Source: Cyclobacteriaceae bacterium
Lineage (GTDB): Bacteria > Bacteroidota > Bacteroidia > Cytophagales > Cyclobacteriaceae
Length of the DNA stretch: 41,576 bases
Assembly (NCBI GenBank): GCA_015488485.1
Contig: WFNR01000103.1
Coordinates: forward strand, 1-41,576
Direction of reading: 5' to 3'
How positions within the stretch are numbered: position 1 is the first letter of the stretch; each line of letters opens with the position of its first letter. The position numbers and the translations under genes are program-made. Shown here in pieces: positions 25,091-33,505 of the stretch. Under the pieces are notes generated by a model, which was given only the letters and a program-made list of their open reading frames with translations, was not told where the DNA came from and ran no database searches.

Positions 25091-28000
25091 CTAAAACAAC
25101 CAAACAATTTTCCCGTCTGGTTTCATTATGAAGTCCTTTCTTTCAATAAGACAATTCAATTTTTCAGCCGTTAAGTACAATCGATATTGATAACTATCTG
25201 GATCAAACTCAAAATCTGGATCAAACTCAGAATAGCCATTTTTCCCTTTTTTTAATTTATCTAGTTCCTTTTCAGGTCTTGCTTCAAGATGGTTCTGCAA
25301 ATAAATATACAGGCTACTAGGTTCGTTGAATTTATAAACAACAAAAATTCTTCTTTGCAAATCCTCAGGACTTAATTCCTTCACCTCTTCCATTTCCTCT
25401 GTATAAAAGATTACTTTATCCCCCACCCTTATGATATGCTTAAGAGGCATACCTTTTAGCTGGTTCCAACCTTTGTCATACCATAACTCCTTAATTCCAG
25501 GAAAATCTTTGTCTGATGCATCGAACAAACTTACAATTTGAGCTTCCCTTTCTATTTGCTGGGGCTTTTCTTTTTCATAAAAGAGGTACAAATAGTTTTC
25601 TTCATTTTGAGCACGCACATATTTCTTATGCTCTTGCTTGGGGGGGTATGTGTGTTCTCTAATCTCAATGGCTTTTCTTGGTTTCAAATGCCCTTGCCCT
25701 GATTTGTATCTACACCTGATGTGGCGAATTGTGTTCCCTTGAAAGTCCTTTACCTCACCCAATGACTTCCCTTCGTCCAGTTGTTGTTTGATATGTTGTC
25801 GTAAAAGTTCGTCAACAATAAATGTTTTGTCCTCTTCTTTTGGCTTATTGAAATCAGAGGGCTTTAAATCCTTGATGGCTTTTCTTGCTACTATCCATAA
25901 TTCATCCTCTTTTGTTTTAAACCTGCCGTTTTCCTTTATCGGATATCCTTGCTCATTCCTCTCAAGAACTTTCACTGCACCCAAATACGTTTCTTTGTGC
26001 AATTGTCCTCGGATACTGTTCCCCTGCATTACCATCTCATCACCTTTGCTGGTATGCTGTATTTTTCCCCGTTTCCTTATTTTTTTACGGGTCGGGGTAA
26101 GCGTTCTGTCACGGCTAACATGATTAATCAGTATGGTGTTTTCCATTTGTTGGATTTTATTATTTACGTCTAAAGAAAGTATCGACTTTAATTCTTCCTT
26201 TAGATTCTCTTCAACTAGTTTTATGCGAGCTTCTTTTTCTTCTCTTTTTTGAATATTCTTTTCGTTCGTTAATGATTGTTTTATTTCTTCTTTCTCATAC
26301 CAGAGTTTCAAAATAGCCTCTCGTTTGGCAGAACCCGGTATGAGCGTAAGGGCCAAAGCATCGATGGCATGATGGCTATGCCTACTGCGGTCTTTTTGTT
26401 CCCGCCAATACTTTTCCGGAAATCCTAATATTTTTTTAAATTCCTTGGTTATGCTGCTTTTTTGCACATCCACCCTATGAAATAGTGACTTCATATATGC
26501 CGTGGCATATTTGGTGATGATTTGTGTATCTACCAACTGACTGTTCTTCCATTTGTCTTGCCAGTCTTCCGGTTTTACTGTGAAGGTCTGATATTTCTTA
26601 CGCCAATACTCCAGCTCAAATTGTAGATAATAGCGCAGTTGGATGTTGGCATTGCGCTTATCCACTTCCCAATCCTTGATTTTTTTTGCAGCCACTTTCA
26701 GTTGTTCCAAGCGCTTTGTCAGTTCATCTACTTTTGGTTTTATCATGCTTTCAACCCGGTCTTTTATTGAAGAACACTCAATGGGTCCCTCCACTGTTTG
26801 GCATTCTGCTGCATTATCATAATTAGGGCACTCTGTCGGGAAAGCATTATCTTTTACCACATTATTGTACACCGCATCGCACACTGTCAGGTTGGCGGTT
26901 GCCGAATCAAACGAAAGGCTGCGTGGAATGGTGTGTTCGATCTGGCATTTGTTACCGTCAATAAGTTCTTGAAATGATATCTGCCGGCCGGTGTAAATAC
27001 ATTTAAACTTCTGTTCTTTCCACAGGCGGTATTTAAGCAACAAATCTTTTAGTTCTTTACGTCTTTTGTTAAAGTTTTTCGCAGTTGATATTATTTGGTG
27101 CATAAATTTCTGCGAATTCGGAATTCTTGAATTTAGCAACCTGGCAAATTCTTCCCTGCTAATTGCAAGGTATGCCAGATAACTATCATTGTCCGTATCA
27201 GAATCTTCCGATTCATCTTTTTTTTCCATAAAATATGATTGAATAAAGTCGTTGTATTTTTCACCAAATTCCCCAACAATTTTATTAAGTTCATCCTCTG
27301 GTATTTGTTCTACTGCCGCGCGAAATTTATTATAGTCATCATCAGATGGATTTTGCCAGTTAAACATTTCTTTCATCGCCTCGGCATATTCTTTATTTTC
27401 ATTTTCCCTGTCTCGCTGCCAACGTTCAATGGCTTTTCTCATGTTGCTATCATTTAGCTCTCTGGCTATCTCTATCACAATTCGCGTTTCTTCATCAATC
27501 TTGCCTGCCACCAATAAATAATTGACAAGCTTTTTCAACTCGTACATGGTGCGCATCATCATGGGGTTTTTCAAACTTCTGGTAGGCGGAACCGGGCTAT
27601 CTAATTGTGGAATTGTACTAAGGCCTTTTCCATACACTTTGCTAACACTACCGGTATAAACATGTGCATCAGGATTTTCTTTATACCATTCTTTTACCTG
27701 CTGCCATTCTTCTTTTGTTAACTTAACATCTTCTGTCTTGCCATGGCCGTCCTGGAAAACTATAAATTTCTTGTTTGTTTTCGGGTAAATATCAATATCG
27801 GCATGATGATAGAGATATTTTAATCGATCATCCTTTGCCTCAAATTCATCTTTTAGTGTTTTTTTGATAGCGTTATCCAACCGGGGTAGCAAGTAATAGT
27901 CCATTCCTGGGTTTTTACCTCGTATGGATGAAGCTTTTTCTTTATCCGGTTGTTTGCCATCCAAAAAAGCGAGGTACTTATTTAGGACAAATTCGAAATA

Positions 28001-29842
28001 ATCCCGTTTTTCTCCCTCCGGCTTGTTCTCCCAGTTTGTTTTTCCAATATGCCATTCCAAACTTTTTGTTACCTCATTTATAGCCACATTTTTTATTTCT
28101 TCACTCACTCCCTTAGGTCGATATGGTGGCTTGTTTTCGCTAAAATATTTCTTGATAAGCTCATTTACAATATTCAGCTTTTCTTTTACTTTTTTGTTTT
28201 CATTAATAGTTTCACTGATTGCAGCAGTAATTTCTCCTTTGTTTTTATTGAATATTTCCTCCCCTAATACCTTTGGTAAATTAGCATAAAAAACCGCCTC
28301 CGAATAAACATGACCTTCCTGTAAAAAGGGAAGAATCTTTATAATGGCATTTCTGCTTAGCTGACCATAGCCTTGTTGAATATTTATTGATACAAACTGC
28401 TCAGTTTTATTTGCATCCCACTCCAGCACTTCCTTGCAAAACTTCTTTAGCGCTGTTGTATCATCCTTAATTTGAAGGTAATCAAATAGTAAGTGCCAGA
28501 TAGCCTCATAATTCAAAACTTTTTGTTCTCCGGCCTTACTTCCATATTTGACTTCATACTTCAAAGACAATCCGCTCCAATTAATGCCAAATCTGTTCTC
28601 ATCTGCAATAAATTTATTTTTCCATCCATTGTCAAAAACATTCATCATTCCGGCAATCACCGGACAGGTAGAAACACTGGGATTTCTGCGCAACTCATAT
28701 CCCCCGTTGTCTTTTGGTTTGCTTCTATCATATTTCGCATAGTTAAATTCATACGTATAGTTTTCTGAAAAATTCTTCACTATTTCTTCGAATTTAAAAT
28801 ACCCCCTTGTTTCCACTTCACCGGAACGTTTTCTTTTAAAAAAGAGGTTTTCAAATATTTTCTTTTTCAAGTCAATCGGAATAGGTGTAAAGGGTTCCTT
28901 GCTATTCGTTTTTCGCCATTTAATGGTGTTAATAAATGCTAATGCCCTGAACTCTTCAAAAGCAGGATGGCTTATAGGGATGCGGGGTTTGCCTTTCTCT
29001 AATGTACACTTACCCACTAGTCCTTTCTGACTTCTTAGAGGTCGAACAAAGTAAATCGCCCTATAAAGTTTATCCACTAACTCTTTGTCAAGACTTTGCG
29101 TGTTACAGATCTTGAAAAAGTCATCCTCAATAAAATACTTCCGTTGCATCGGTTTTCTGCCACGGATTCGCTCTCCTTGTTCTAACTTTTCTATATAAAA
29201 TTTGGCTACCGATGCATTTTCATTATTAGCCTTCCATTTTTCATAATCCTTATCTCTCCCATAAGCACTCTCGCCTCCCTTTCTGGAAGATTGAAAACCC
29301 CTTCGCTGTGCCATATGGTACAGCGCTCTGCCAATTTTATAATTTCGCGTTTTTTCATCCTCTTCAAATGATTCTATCAACTCGCACCTTAAATCATACG
29401 GGCTTTTTCTAATCAACTTGCCATTTTTGGACTTTCCTTTATTGCCGAAAAAATCAGGGTCCATTGCCAGCCATTTCTGCCATGCTTCATTGTGATATGG
29501 AAATTTCCTTCCCTTATTCCGCTTCTTGCCATTTTCTATAACCCATTCACCTATACTCCAAAGCCGCAACTCATCTTCCTTAAGCGGACACATCTTTTTT
29601 TCAATCAACACTTTCAATAACTCCCATTTGCGATAGCGTTTTGCATTATATAACCTACGTTTACTTCTGTTTTTCCTTCTTTCGGCAGCAAGTGAATATT
29701 CTCCCGATTTACCTTCCCCAACTCCTTTTTTGAATACAATAACTCCAAAGTCGATAATTTGATTCTCTCTTTCGGCTTCTGTATTCCTGATTGTCCAACC
29801 AATAGAAGCTGTTCCCAGATCAAGTCCTAAAATTTTAGTCAT
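25091..29842 (-). CDS. cas9: CRISPR-associated endonuclease Cas9 (type II-C, large form)
   Basis: The product is 1583 aa, long for type II-C but in the range of the large Bacteroidota Cas9 proteins. RuvC-I is LGLDLGTASIGW (Asp8). The Arg-rich bridge helix is at about residues 55-71 (RRKNRSKRRLYNAKRYRKW). RuvC-II is IVIEIARELND (Glu791). The HNH domain has IEHTIP (His970) with Asn984 and Asn993, spaced as in well-studied Cas9. RuvC-III is SHHAIDALAL (His1158, Asp1161). About 420 residues follow for PAM interaction. All catalytic residues are present, so it should be active. The DNA is clearly AT-rich compared with cas1 and cas2, a sign of separate origin. Confidence 0.97.
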   Translation of the reverse strand: MTKILGLDLGTASIGWTIRNTEAERENQIIDFGVIVFKKGVGEGKSGEYSLAAERRKNRSKRRLYNAKRYRKWELLKVLIEKKMCPLKEDELRLWSIGEWVIENGKKRNKGRKFPYHNEAWQKWLAMDPDFFGNKGKSKNGKLIRKSPYDLRCELIESFEEDEKTRNYKIGRALYHMAQRRGFQSSRKGGESAYGRDKDYEKWKANNENASVAKFYIEKLEQGERIRGRKPMQRKYFIEDDFFKICNTQSLDKELVDKLYRAIYFVRPLRSQKGLVGKCTLEKGKPRIPISHPAFEEFRALAFINTIKWRKTNSKEPFTPIPIDLKKKIFENLFFKRKRSGEVETRGYFKFEEIVKNFSENYTYEFNYAKYDRSKPKDNGGYELRRNPSVSTCPVIAGMMNVFDNGWKNKFIADENRFGINWSGLSLKYEVKYGSKAGEQKVLNYEAIWHLLFDYLQIKDDTTALKKFCKEVLEWDANKTEQFVSINIQQGYGQLSRNAIIKILPFLQEGHVYSEAVFYANLPKVLGEEIFNKNKGEITAAISETINENKKVKEKLNIVNELIKKYFSENKPPYRPKGVSEEIKNVAINEVTKSLEWHIGKTNWENKPEGEKRDYFEFVLNKYLAFLDGKQPDKEKASSIRGKNPGMDYYLLPRLDNAIKKTLKDEFEAKDDRLKYLYHHADIDIYPKTNKKFIVFQDGHGKTEDVKLTKEEWQQVKEWYKENPDAHVYTGSVSKVYGKGLSTIPQLDSPVPPTRSLKNPMMMRTMYELKKLVNYLLVAGKIDEETRIVIEIARELNDSNMRKAIERWQRDRENENKEYAEAMKEMFNWQNPSDDDYNKFRAAVEQIPEDELNKIVGEFGEKYNDFIQSYFMEKKDESEDSDTDNDSYLAYLAISREEFARLLNSRIPNSQKFMHQIISTAKNFNKRRKELKDLLLKYRLWKEQKFKCIYTGRQISFQELIDGNKCQIEHTIPRSLSFDSATANLTVCDAVYNNVVKDNAFPTECPNYDNAAECQTVEGPIECSSIKDRVESMIKPKVDELTKRLEQLKVAAKKIKDWEVDKRNANIQLRYYLQFELEYWRKKYQTFTVKPEDWQDKWKNSQLVDTQIITKYATAYMKSLFHRVDVQKSSITKEFKKILGFPEKYWREQKDRSRHSHHAIDALALTLIPGSAKREAILKLWYEKEEIKQSLTNEKNIQKREEKEARIKLVEENLKEELKSILSLDVNNKIQQMENTILINHVSRDRTLTPTRKKIRKRGKIQHTSKGDEMVMQGNSIRGQLHKETYLGAVKVLERNEQGYPIKENGRFKTKEDELWIVARKAIKDLKPSDFNKPKEEDKTFIVDELLRQHIKQQLDEGKSLGEVKDFQGNTIRHIRCRYKSGQGHLKPRKAIEIREHTYPPKQEHKKYVRAQNEENYLYLFYEKEKPQQIEREAQIVSLFDASDKDFPGIKELWYDKGWNQLKGMPLKHIIRVGDKVIFYTEEMEEVKELSPEDLQRRIFVVYKFNEPSSLYIYLQNHLEARPEKELDKLKKGKNGYSEFDPDFEFDPDSYQYRLYLTAEKLNCLIERKDFIMKPDGKIVWLF

Positions 29843-29847
29843 GATTA

Positions 29848-29878
29848 TTGAAATTTTTAATCCTTATTATTACTTTAG
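29848..29878 (+). promoter_or_regulatory. Promoter of the first tracrRNA
   Basis: TTG at 29848-29850 is followed after exactly 20 nt by TACTTTAG at 29871-29878, one mismatch from TAnnTTTG. The second tracrRNA has the same layout and the same TAG ending, which supports both. The element lies in the cas9 5' flank and faces away from cas9. Confidence 0.6.
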
Positions 29879-29880
29879 TT

Positions 29881-29960
29881 AACTCAAACCACAACAAGGC
29901 TCATAAGCCGAAGAGTGATTTGACTCTCGAGCACCGCAAACTTCTGTGGTGCTCCTTTTA
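29881..29960 (+). ncRNA. tracrRNA 1, cognate to the main repeats
   Basis: The anti-repeat TCAAACCACAAC (29884-29895) is a perfect 12-nt complement of the first 12 bases of the main repeat. If the 5' end lies a few bases upstream, further pairing with TTAC and AAAG of the repeat is possible. Then come GGCTCATAAGCC (nexus stem), GAGTGATTTGACTC, and a 10-bp terminator hairpin (29929-29938 with 29945-29954) ending in CTTTTATT. It is divergent from cas9, as is common in II-C loci. Against the older repeats the 12-nt match has one mismatch. The 5' end is uncertain by about 10 nt. Confidence 0.88.
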
Positions 29961-30020
29961 TTCCACCACCGCCCAGCCAATGGAATTGGTGCCCAAATCA
30001 AGTCCAAGTATCTTAGTCAT
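29958..30020 (-). pseudogene. Relict of a second cas9: first 20 codons only
   Basis: The minus strand reads ATG at 30020, then MTKILGLDLGTNSIGWAVVE, then TAA at 29958-29960. This is the RuvC-I start of a Cas9, the same family as the live gene (which has GTASIGWTIRN at the same place) but with diverged DNA, so it is not a recent tandem copy. The frame breaks exactly at the T-run of the tracrRNA 1 terminator. A second tracrRNA lies upstream and divergent, just as at the live gene. I read it as the 5' stub of the cas9 that the present gene replaced. Confidence 0.88.
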
Positions 30021-30087
30021 AGCAATAAATATTAATTGTCAAGACGAATTTACTGATTTTCAAAAAATTATAAAAACGTTTTGCCTG

Positions 30088-30118
30088 TTGTTTTCAAGAA
30101 TTATTTTCTTTACCTTAG
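30088..30118 (+). promoter_or_regulatory. Promoter of the second tracrRNA
   Basis: TTG at 30088-30090, a 20-nt gap, and TACCTTAG at 30111-30118. This is the same -33/-7 geometry and nearly the same -7 box as for the first tracrRNA. The predicted start falls at about 30121-30125, just ahead of the anti-repeat. Confidence 0.6.
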
Positions 30119-30120
30119 CG

Positions 30121-30227
30121 GTACATTTGAAATCTTTTCACAATAAGGCTTGTCCTGAGTTTACCTCAGGGCTATATGCCGTAGGTGTAAAAACCTTAAG
30201 CCCTGCTTCGGTAGGGCTTGTTTTTTA
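30121..30227 (+). ncRNA. tracrRNA 2, cognate to the divergent repeats
   Basis: The anti-repeat at 30124-30145 (CATTTGAAATC, then TTTTCACAAT) can pair with the first 21 bases of the older 36-bp repeat with 17 Watson-Crick and 2 G.U pairs and one UU/UU internal loop. Against the main repeat the pairing is poorer, with five mismatches. Next comes AAGGCT, a hairpin CCTGAG-TTTAC-CTCAGG, and ATGCCGTAGGTGTAAAAACC. The terminator stem AAGCCCT/AGGGCTT closes on a C(TTCG)G tetraloop (30198-30219), followed by GTTTTTT. All parts look intact, so it may still be made. It sits upstream of the relict cas9 start. Confidence 0.85.
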
Positions 30228-30230
30228 TAA

Positions 30231-30261
30231 AAAAAGCCGGCAGTATTTCACTGTCCGGCTT
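30231..30261 (-). terminator. Terminator of the dipeptidase gene
   Basis: On the minus strand AAGCCGG (30261-30255) pairs with CCGGCTT (30240-30234). An extra CAGT/ACTG stem sits above a single bulged base, the loop is GAAAT, and TTTTTTTATAAAA follows. It lies 37 bp after the dipeptidase stop and back to back with the tracrRNA 2 terminator. Confidence 0.8.
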
Positions 30262-30297
30262 AAGTGGTGTTGTTTATAAAAATACGATCTATTCTTG

Positions 30298-31428
30298 CTA
30301 CTCTTTCTGCAGGTCGGCTGCTACACGCTCCACCGCGCGCCATACGCGGAAGGTGTTGCGGTAGCATATCTTGGCAATATCGTCATCGCTGTAGCCCCTG
30401 CGAATGAGCTCGGCCAGCAGGTTGGGCAGTTGCGAGCAGTCTTCCAGCCCCCGCGGCAGGCTGCCTACCCCGTCAAAATCGGAGCCCAGCCCTACGTGGT
30501 CGATGCCGGCAATCTGTACTACATGGTCTATGTGGTCGGCCACCATCTGTACGGTGGTGAAAGCCGTGGTGTCGCCCTCGGGCTTGTTTTGATAGGCGCT
30601 GTCGAGAAAATAAGAGCCGAAGTTAATCTGGATTACGCCATCGTGAGCGGCCAGTAGTTTTATCATTTCATCCGACATGTTGCGCTCAAAGCCGGGCGTA
30701 AAGTAGCGGCACGAAGAGTGCGAGGCAAACACCGGGGCTTTGCTCAGGCGCATCACCTGATAAAAGCTGCTGTCGGAGATATGTGCTACATCTACGATAA
30801 TACCCAGGCGGTTCATCTCTTTTACCACCTCCCGGCCAAAGGAGCTCAGGCCGTTCCAGGTGCGGGTGGTATCGTACGAAGAGTCGCAGATATGGTTGTC
30901 TTTGGCATGGGTAAGGGTAATGTAGCGGATGCCCCGGTCGTAGAAATACTGCAGGTTGGCCAGGTCGCCCTCTATGGGCGCCCCGTTTTCCATACCCATG
31001 GGCAGCGAAATAAGCCCCTTGCTGAAATTCTCTTCGATCTGGTCGGGCGAGGTGGCCAGGGCAAACTTATCGGGGTGGGTGGCCGCCAGGTTCTCCACCA
31101 TATCTATCAGCGTGTCGGCCAGCGCTTTGGCGCCATTGTTCTCACGGTTGGAGGGTATGTATATCGACATAAAGGGTGCATCGAGGCCGCCCTCTTTGGC
31201 GCGCACATAATCGAAATGGCCGCCCTCGGTACGCACCGAGATATCTTCCATATGCTTATGCAAGCGGTAGGGGATATCCACATGGCCGTCAACAATAATA
31301 TTGGCATGGGCCAGGGAATCGGCTTTGGCCATAATGGCTTCCTCTGTCATTGGTTCTTGTTGCGTTTTCTGGTTTTGGCCGCAGGCAATAGTCAGTGCCA
31401 GCCAGCTAAAAAGGATTATTCTTTTCAT
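30298..31428 (-). CDS. Membrane dipeptidase (peptidase M19) lipoprotein
   Basis: The product is 376 aa. The lipobox LTIAC at the end of the signal peptide makes it a lipoprotein. The metal-binding start DGHVDIPYR, the mid segment IVDVAHISDSSFYQV, the strand PVFASHSSCRYF with RNMSDE, and HVGLGSDFDGVGSLPRG near the end are all typical of renal-dipeptidase-like M19 enzymes. These cleave dipeptides, including ones with a D-residue at the C-terminal side, using two zinc ions. It forms a single-gene unit with its own terminator; nothing links it to the CRISPR locus. Confidence 0.94.
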   Translation of the reverse strand: MKRIILFSWLALTIACGQNQKTQQEPMTEEAIMAKADSLAHANIIVDGHVDIPYRLHKHMEDISVRTEGGHFDYVRAKEGGLDAPFMSIYIPSNRENNGAKALADTLIDMVENLAATHPDKFALATSPDQIEENFSKGLISLPMGMENGAPIEGDLANLQYFYDRGIRYITLTHAKDNHICDSSYDTTRTWNGLSSFGREVVKEMNRLGIIVDVAHISDSSFYQVMRLSKAPVFASHSSCRYFTPGFERNMSDEMIKLLAAHDGVIQINFGSYFLDSAYQNKPEGDTTAFTTVQMVADHIDHVVQIAGIDHVGLGSDFDGVGSLPRGLEDCSQLPNLLAELIRRGYSDDDIAKICYRNTFRVWRAVERVAADLQKE

Positions 31429-31515
31429 AGTTTACAATTTTTGCAAAGCCAAGTTTACGGCAAAAGCCGCTGGCCGCGGATAAGATTTTGATAAAAGGTA
31501 AAGAATAAGGTATGC

Positions 31516-32625
31516 CTACCGGAAATGGGCATTAAAAAGCGGCAGCCAGCGCAGGCCGGGGCGGTTGCTGCCGTTGTAGTTAAGCAGGCCTATCTGCACG
31601 CCTCGCAGCTTTCTGGCATAGTTAAACAAGCCGATGGCCACACCGGTCATTTGGCCGTCAATAAAAGTAACCGGGCTGATAGCCAGCCCCTTAAAAGACG
31701 GATTATCGTGCGTGACAGCGGCCAACTCGTGGCTGGTTACCCACACAAACAAGGGCGCTACCACCACTCCGCTTATATGTATGGCGCCTACCGCCCCGCC
31801 TACCGTCAGGCCGTTGATCTGCGGTGCCGCCACCCCCAGCCCGGCTATATTCACCCCGGCCAGTTGGCGGCCGGCTCCCAGCGCCAGCCCCCCGATATTC
31901 AGGCCATAGGCATCTTCGGCTGCCCCGGCCACCAGCCCGGCTGCATTGATACCTTTCAGGCTGGTACCTGCCGCTACTGCCAGACCGCCTACGTTGAGGC
32001 CGTTGGCCTGGCGGCCGGCACCCATAAACAACCCGCCTATGCTGATGCCACTCACGTTGTGCCCGGCTGCCGCCACAAAGCCGCCAATATTTATGCCGGC
32101 CATATCCTCGCCAGCCACAACCACCAGCCCGCTAAGGCTAACACCATACAGCTTGCTGCCGGCTCCGGCTGCCAGACCGCTGATATTCAGGCCGGCCAGG
32201 GTCTCACCCCCGGCTACCGCCAAACCGCCAACATTCACCCCATAAGCTACATTGGCGCCCGTAGCCAAACCGCCTATTTGAATACCGGCCATATCTTCTA
32301 CCGCTCCGGTGGCCAGCAGCCCCAGCGAAATGCCGTAGCGCTTTTCCGGCCCCATAGCCACCGGCAAGCCGATGCCCAGGCCGTAGAAACTTCCCGTATG
32401 CTCATCAAACGAGCTGGGCGGCCACATGGTAATGTTTATCCCTTTGATCAACTTGACATTACGATCGACCGAATTGAAACGCAGGCCGGTATAAGTGGGG
32501 TGATTGCCCACCCCTATGCCCCACTGCCGGGCCGGGAAGCTTCTCTGGGCCAGCAAGGGCGTGCTGCCGGCCAGGGCCATTACCCAAAAGAGCAAGATGC
32601 TTATTCGCTTTGGTAAATGATACAT
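31516..32625 (-). CDS. Glycine-rich surface-repeat protein (LA_2272-like)
   Basis: The product is 369 aa with a signal peptide ending at PLLAQ. From about residue 75 to 285 it is built of some ten to twelve repeats of about 18 residues with the pattern G-(I/L)-N-(I/V)-GGL-A-x-AAG, for example GLNVGGLAVAAG and GLNIGGLALGAG. This regular small-hydrophobic/Gly/Asn pattern suggests a repetitive beta fold, and resembles proteins annotated as LA_2272-family surface repeats. The location is probably the outer membrane or periplasm. The function is unknown. It is divergent from the Rossmann/DUF2520 gene. Confidence 0.75.
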   Translation of the reverse strand: MYHLPKRISILLFWVMALAGSTPLLAQRSFPARQWGIGVGNHPTYTGLRFNSVDRNVKLIKGINITMWPPSSFDEHTGSFYGLGIGLPVAMGPEKRYGISLGLLATGAVEDMAGIQIGGLATGANVAYGVNVGGLAVAGGETLAGLNISGLAAGAGSKLYGVSLSGLVVVAGEDMAGINIGGFVAAAGHNVSGISIGGLFMGAGRQANGLNVGGLAVAAGTSLKGINAAGLVAGAAEDAYGLNIGGLALGAGRQLAGVNIAGLGVAAPQINGLTVGGAVGAIHISGVVVAPLFVWVTSHELAAVTHDNPSFKGLAISPVTFIDGQMTGVAIGLFNYARKLRGVQIGLLNYNGSNRPGLRWLPLFNAHFR

Positions 32626-32707
32626 GTGGTTCGCTTTCGTCAGGATGATTGTCTTTTGTCACACAAAGTTGCACGCCATAGTTTATTTTTACCATAAAAT
32701 TATTTCT

Positions 32708-33505
32708 GTGGCTATTACGAGCATTGATATTATTGGCACCGGCAACCTGGCCTTTAATCTGGCCCCGGCCCTGGAACAAGCCGGCTTTGTCGTCAACCGT
32801 ATATACGGCCGCAACGCGCAGGCCGCCCGTGAACTGGCCGGCCGCTTGTACCAGGCTGCCATCCAACCCTCGCTCGATTTCTCCGACAGCCCCTCCAACC
32901 TGTTTGTCCTGGCCATCGCTGACGATGCCATTGAAGAGGTAAGCCGGGAGCTCATCCTGCCCGATAAGGCCGTAGTAGCCCATACCTCCGGCAGTAAAAG
33001 CCTGAGCGTGCTGGGCTATACCGCCAGCCCCCACATTGGCGTGCTGTACCCCTTGCAAACCTTTAGCAAGGTCAAGAAAACCGGCTTTAAAGACGTACCC
33101 ATACTCATTGAGGGCGACAACAAGTACACCCGGAAAATCCTGACCACCGTAGCCGGCAGGCTCAGCCGCCAGGTGCTGACTGCCGACTCGCGCCAGCGCA
33201 GGCTTATCCATCTGGCGGCCGTAATGGCGGCCAACTTCACCAATGCCCTGCTGCACCAGGCCAACCAGGTGCTGCAGCAAGCCGGCAGCGACCTGGATAT
33301 GCTGGCACCACTGATGGCCGAAACCCTGCAAAAGAGCTTCACCCTGGGGCCACAGCAGGCACAAACCGGGCCGGCCGTGCGGGGCGACCTGCAGGTGTTG
33401 GAAACCCACCTGGAGATGCTGGCCGGCAAGCCGCAATTGCAGGAGACCTACCGCCTGCTGAGTCAATATATCCTGGATGAATTCTATGAAGAGGCTGGCG
33501 ACTAA
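32708..33505 (+). CDS. Rossmann-like plus DUF2520 domain protein
   Basis: The product is 265 aa from a GTG at 32708. I prefer this start because it puts the Rossmann strand (ITSIDIIGTGNLAFNLAPAL) at the N-terminus; an ATG at 32645 and an earlier one at 32624 in the same frame would add residues unlike the family. The NAD(P)-binding fold GTGNLA is followed by the helical DUF2520 domain (RRLIHLAAVMAANFTNALLHQANQVL). The family is related to ketopantoate and F420-dependent reductases; the reaction is not known. It overlaps the start of the prenyltransferase gene. Confidence 0.85.
   Translation: MAITSIDIIGTGNLAFNLAPALEQAGFVVNRIYGRNAQAARELAGRLYQAAIQPSLDFSDSPSNLFVLAIADDAIEEVSRELILPDKAVVAHTSGSKSLSVLGYTASPHIGVLYPLQTFSKVKKTGFKDVPILIEGDNKYTRKILTTVAGRLSRQVLTADSRQRRLIHLAAVMAANFTNALLHQANQVLQQAGSDLDMLAPLMAETLQKSFTLGPQQAQTGPAVRGDLQVLETHLEMLAGKPQLQETYRLLSQYILDEFYEEAGD

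Noticed and set aside
30121-30227. Reading the hairpins here as only a terminator or attenuator of a nearby gene
   Set aside because: The anti-repeat match to the divergent repeats, the promoter with the same geometry as tracrRNA 1, and the adjacent cas9 stub make a tracrRNA the better explanation.
29848-30300. A phage-derived anti-CRISPR or small regulator gene in the region upstream of cas9
   Set aside because: No convincing small coding frame; the frame at 29848-30279 on the plus strand crosses both tracrRNAs and their terminators.
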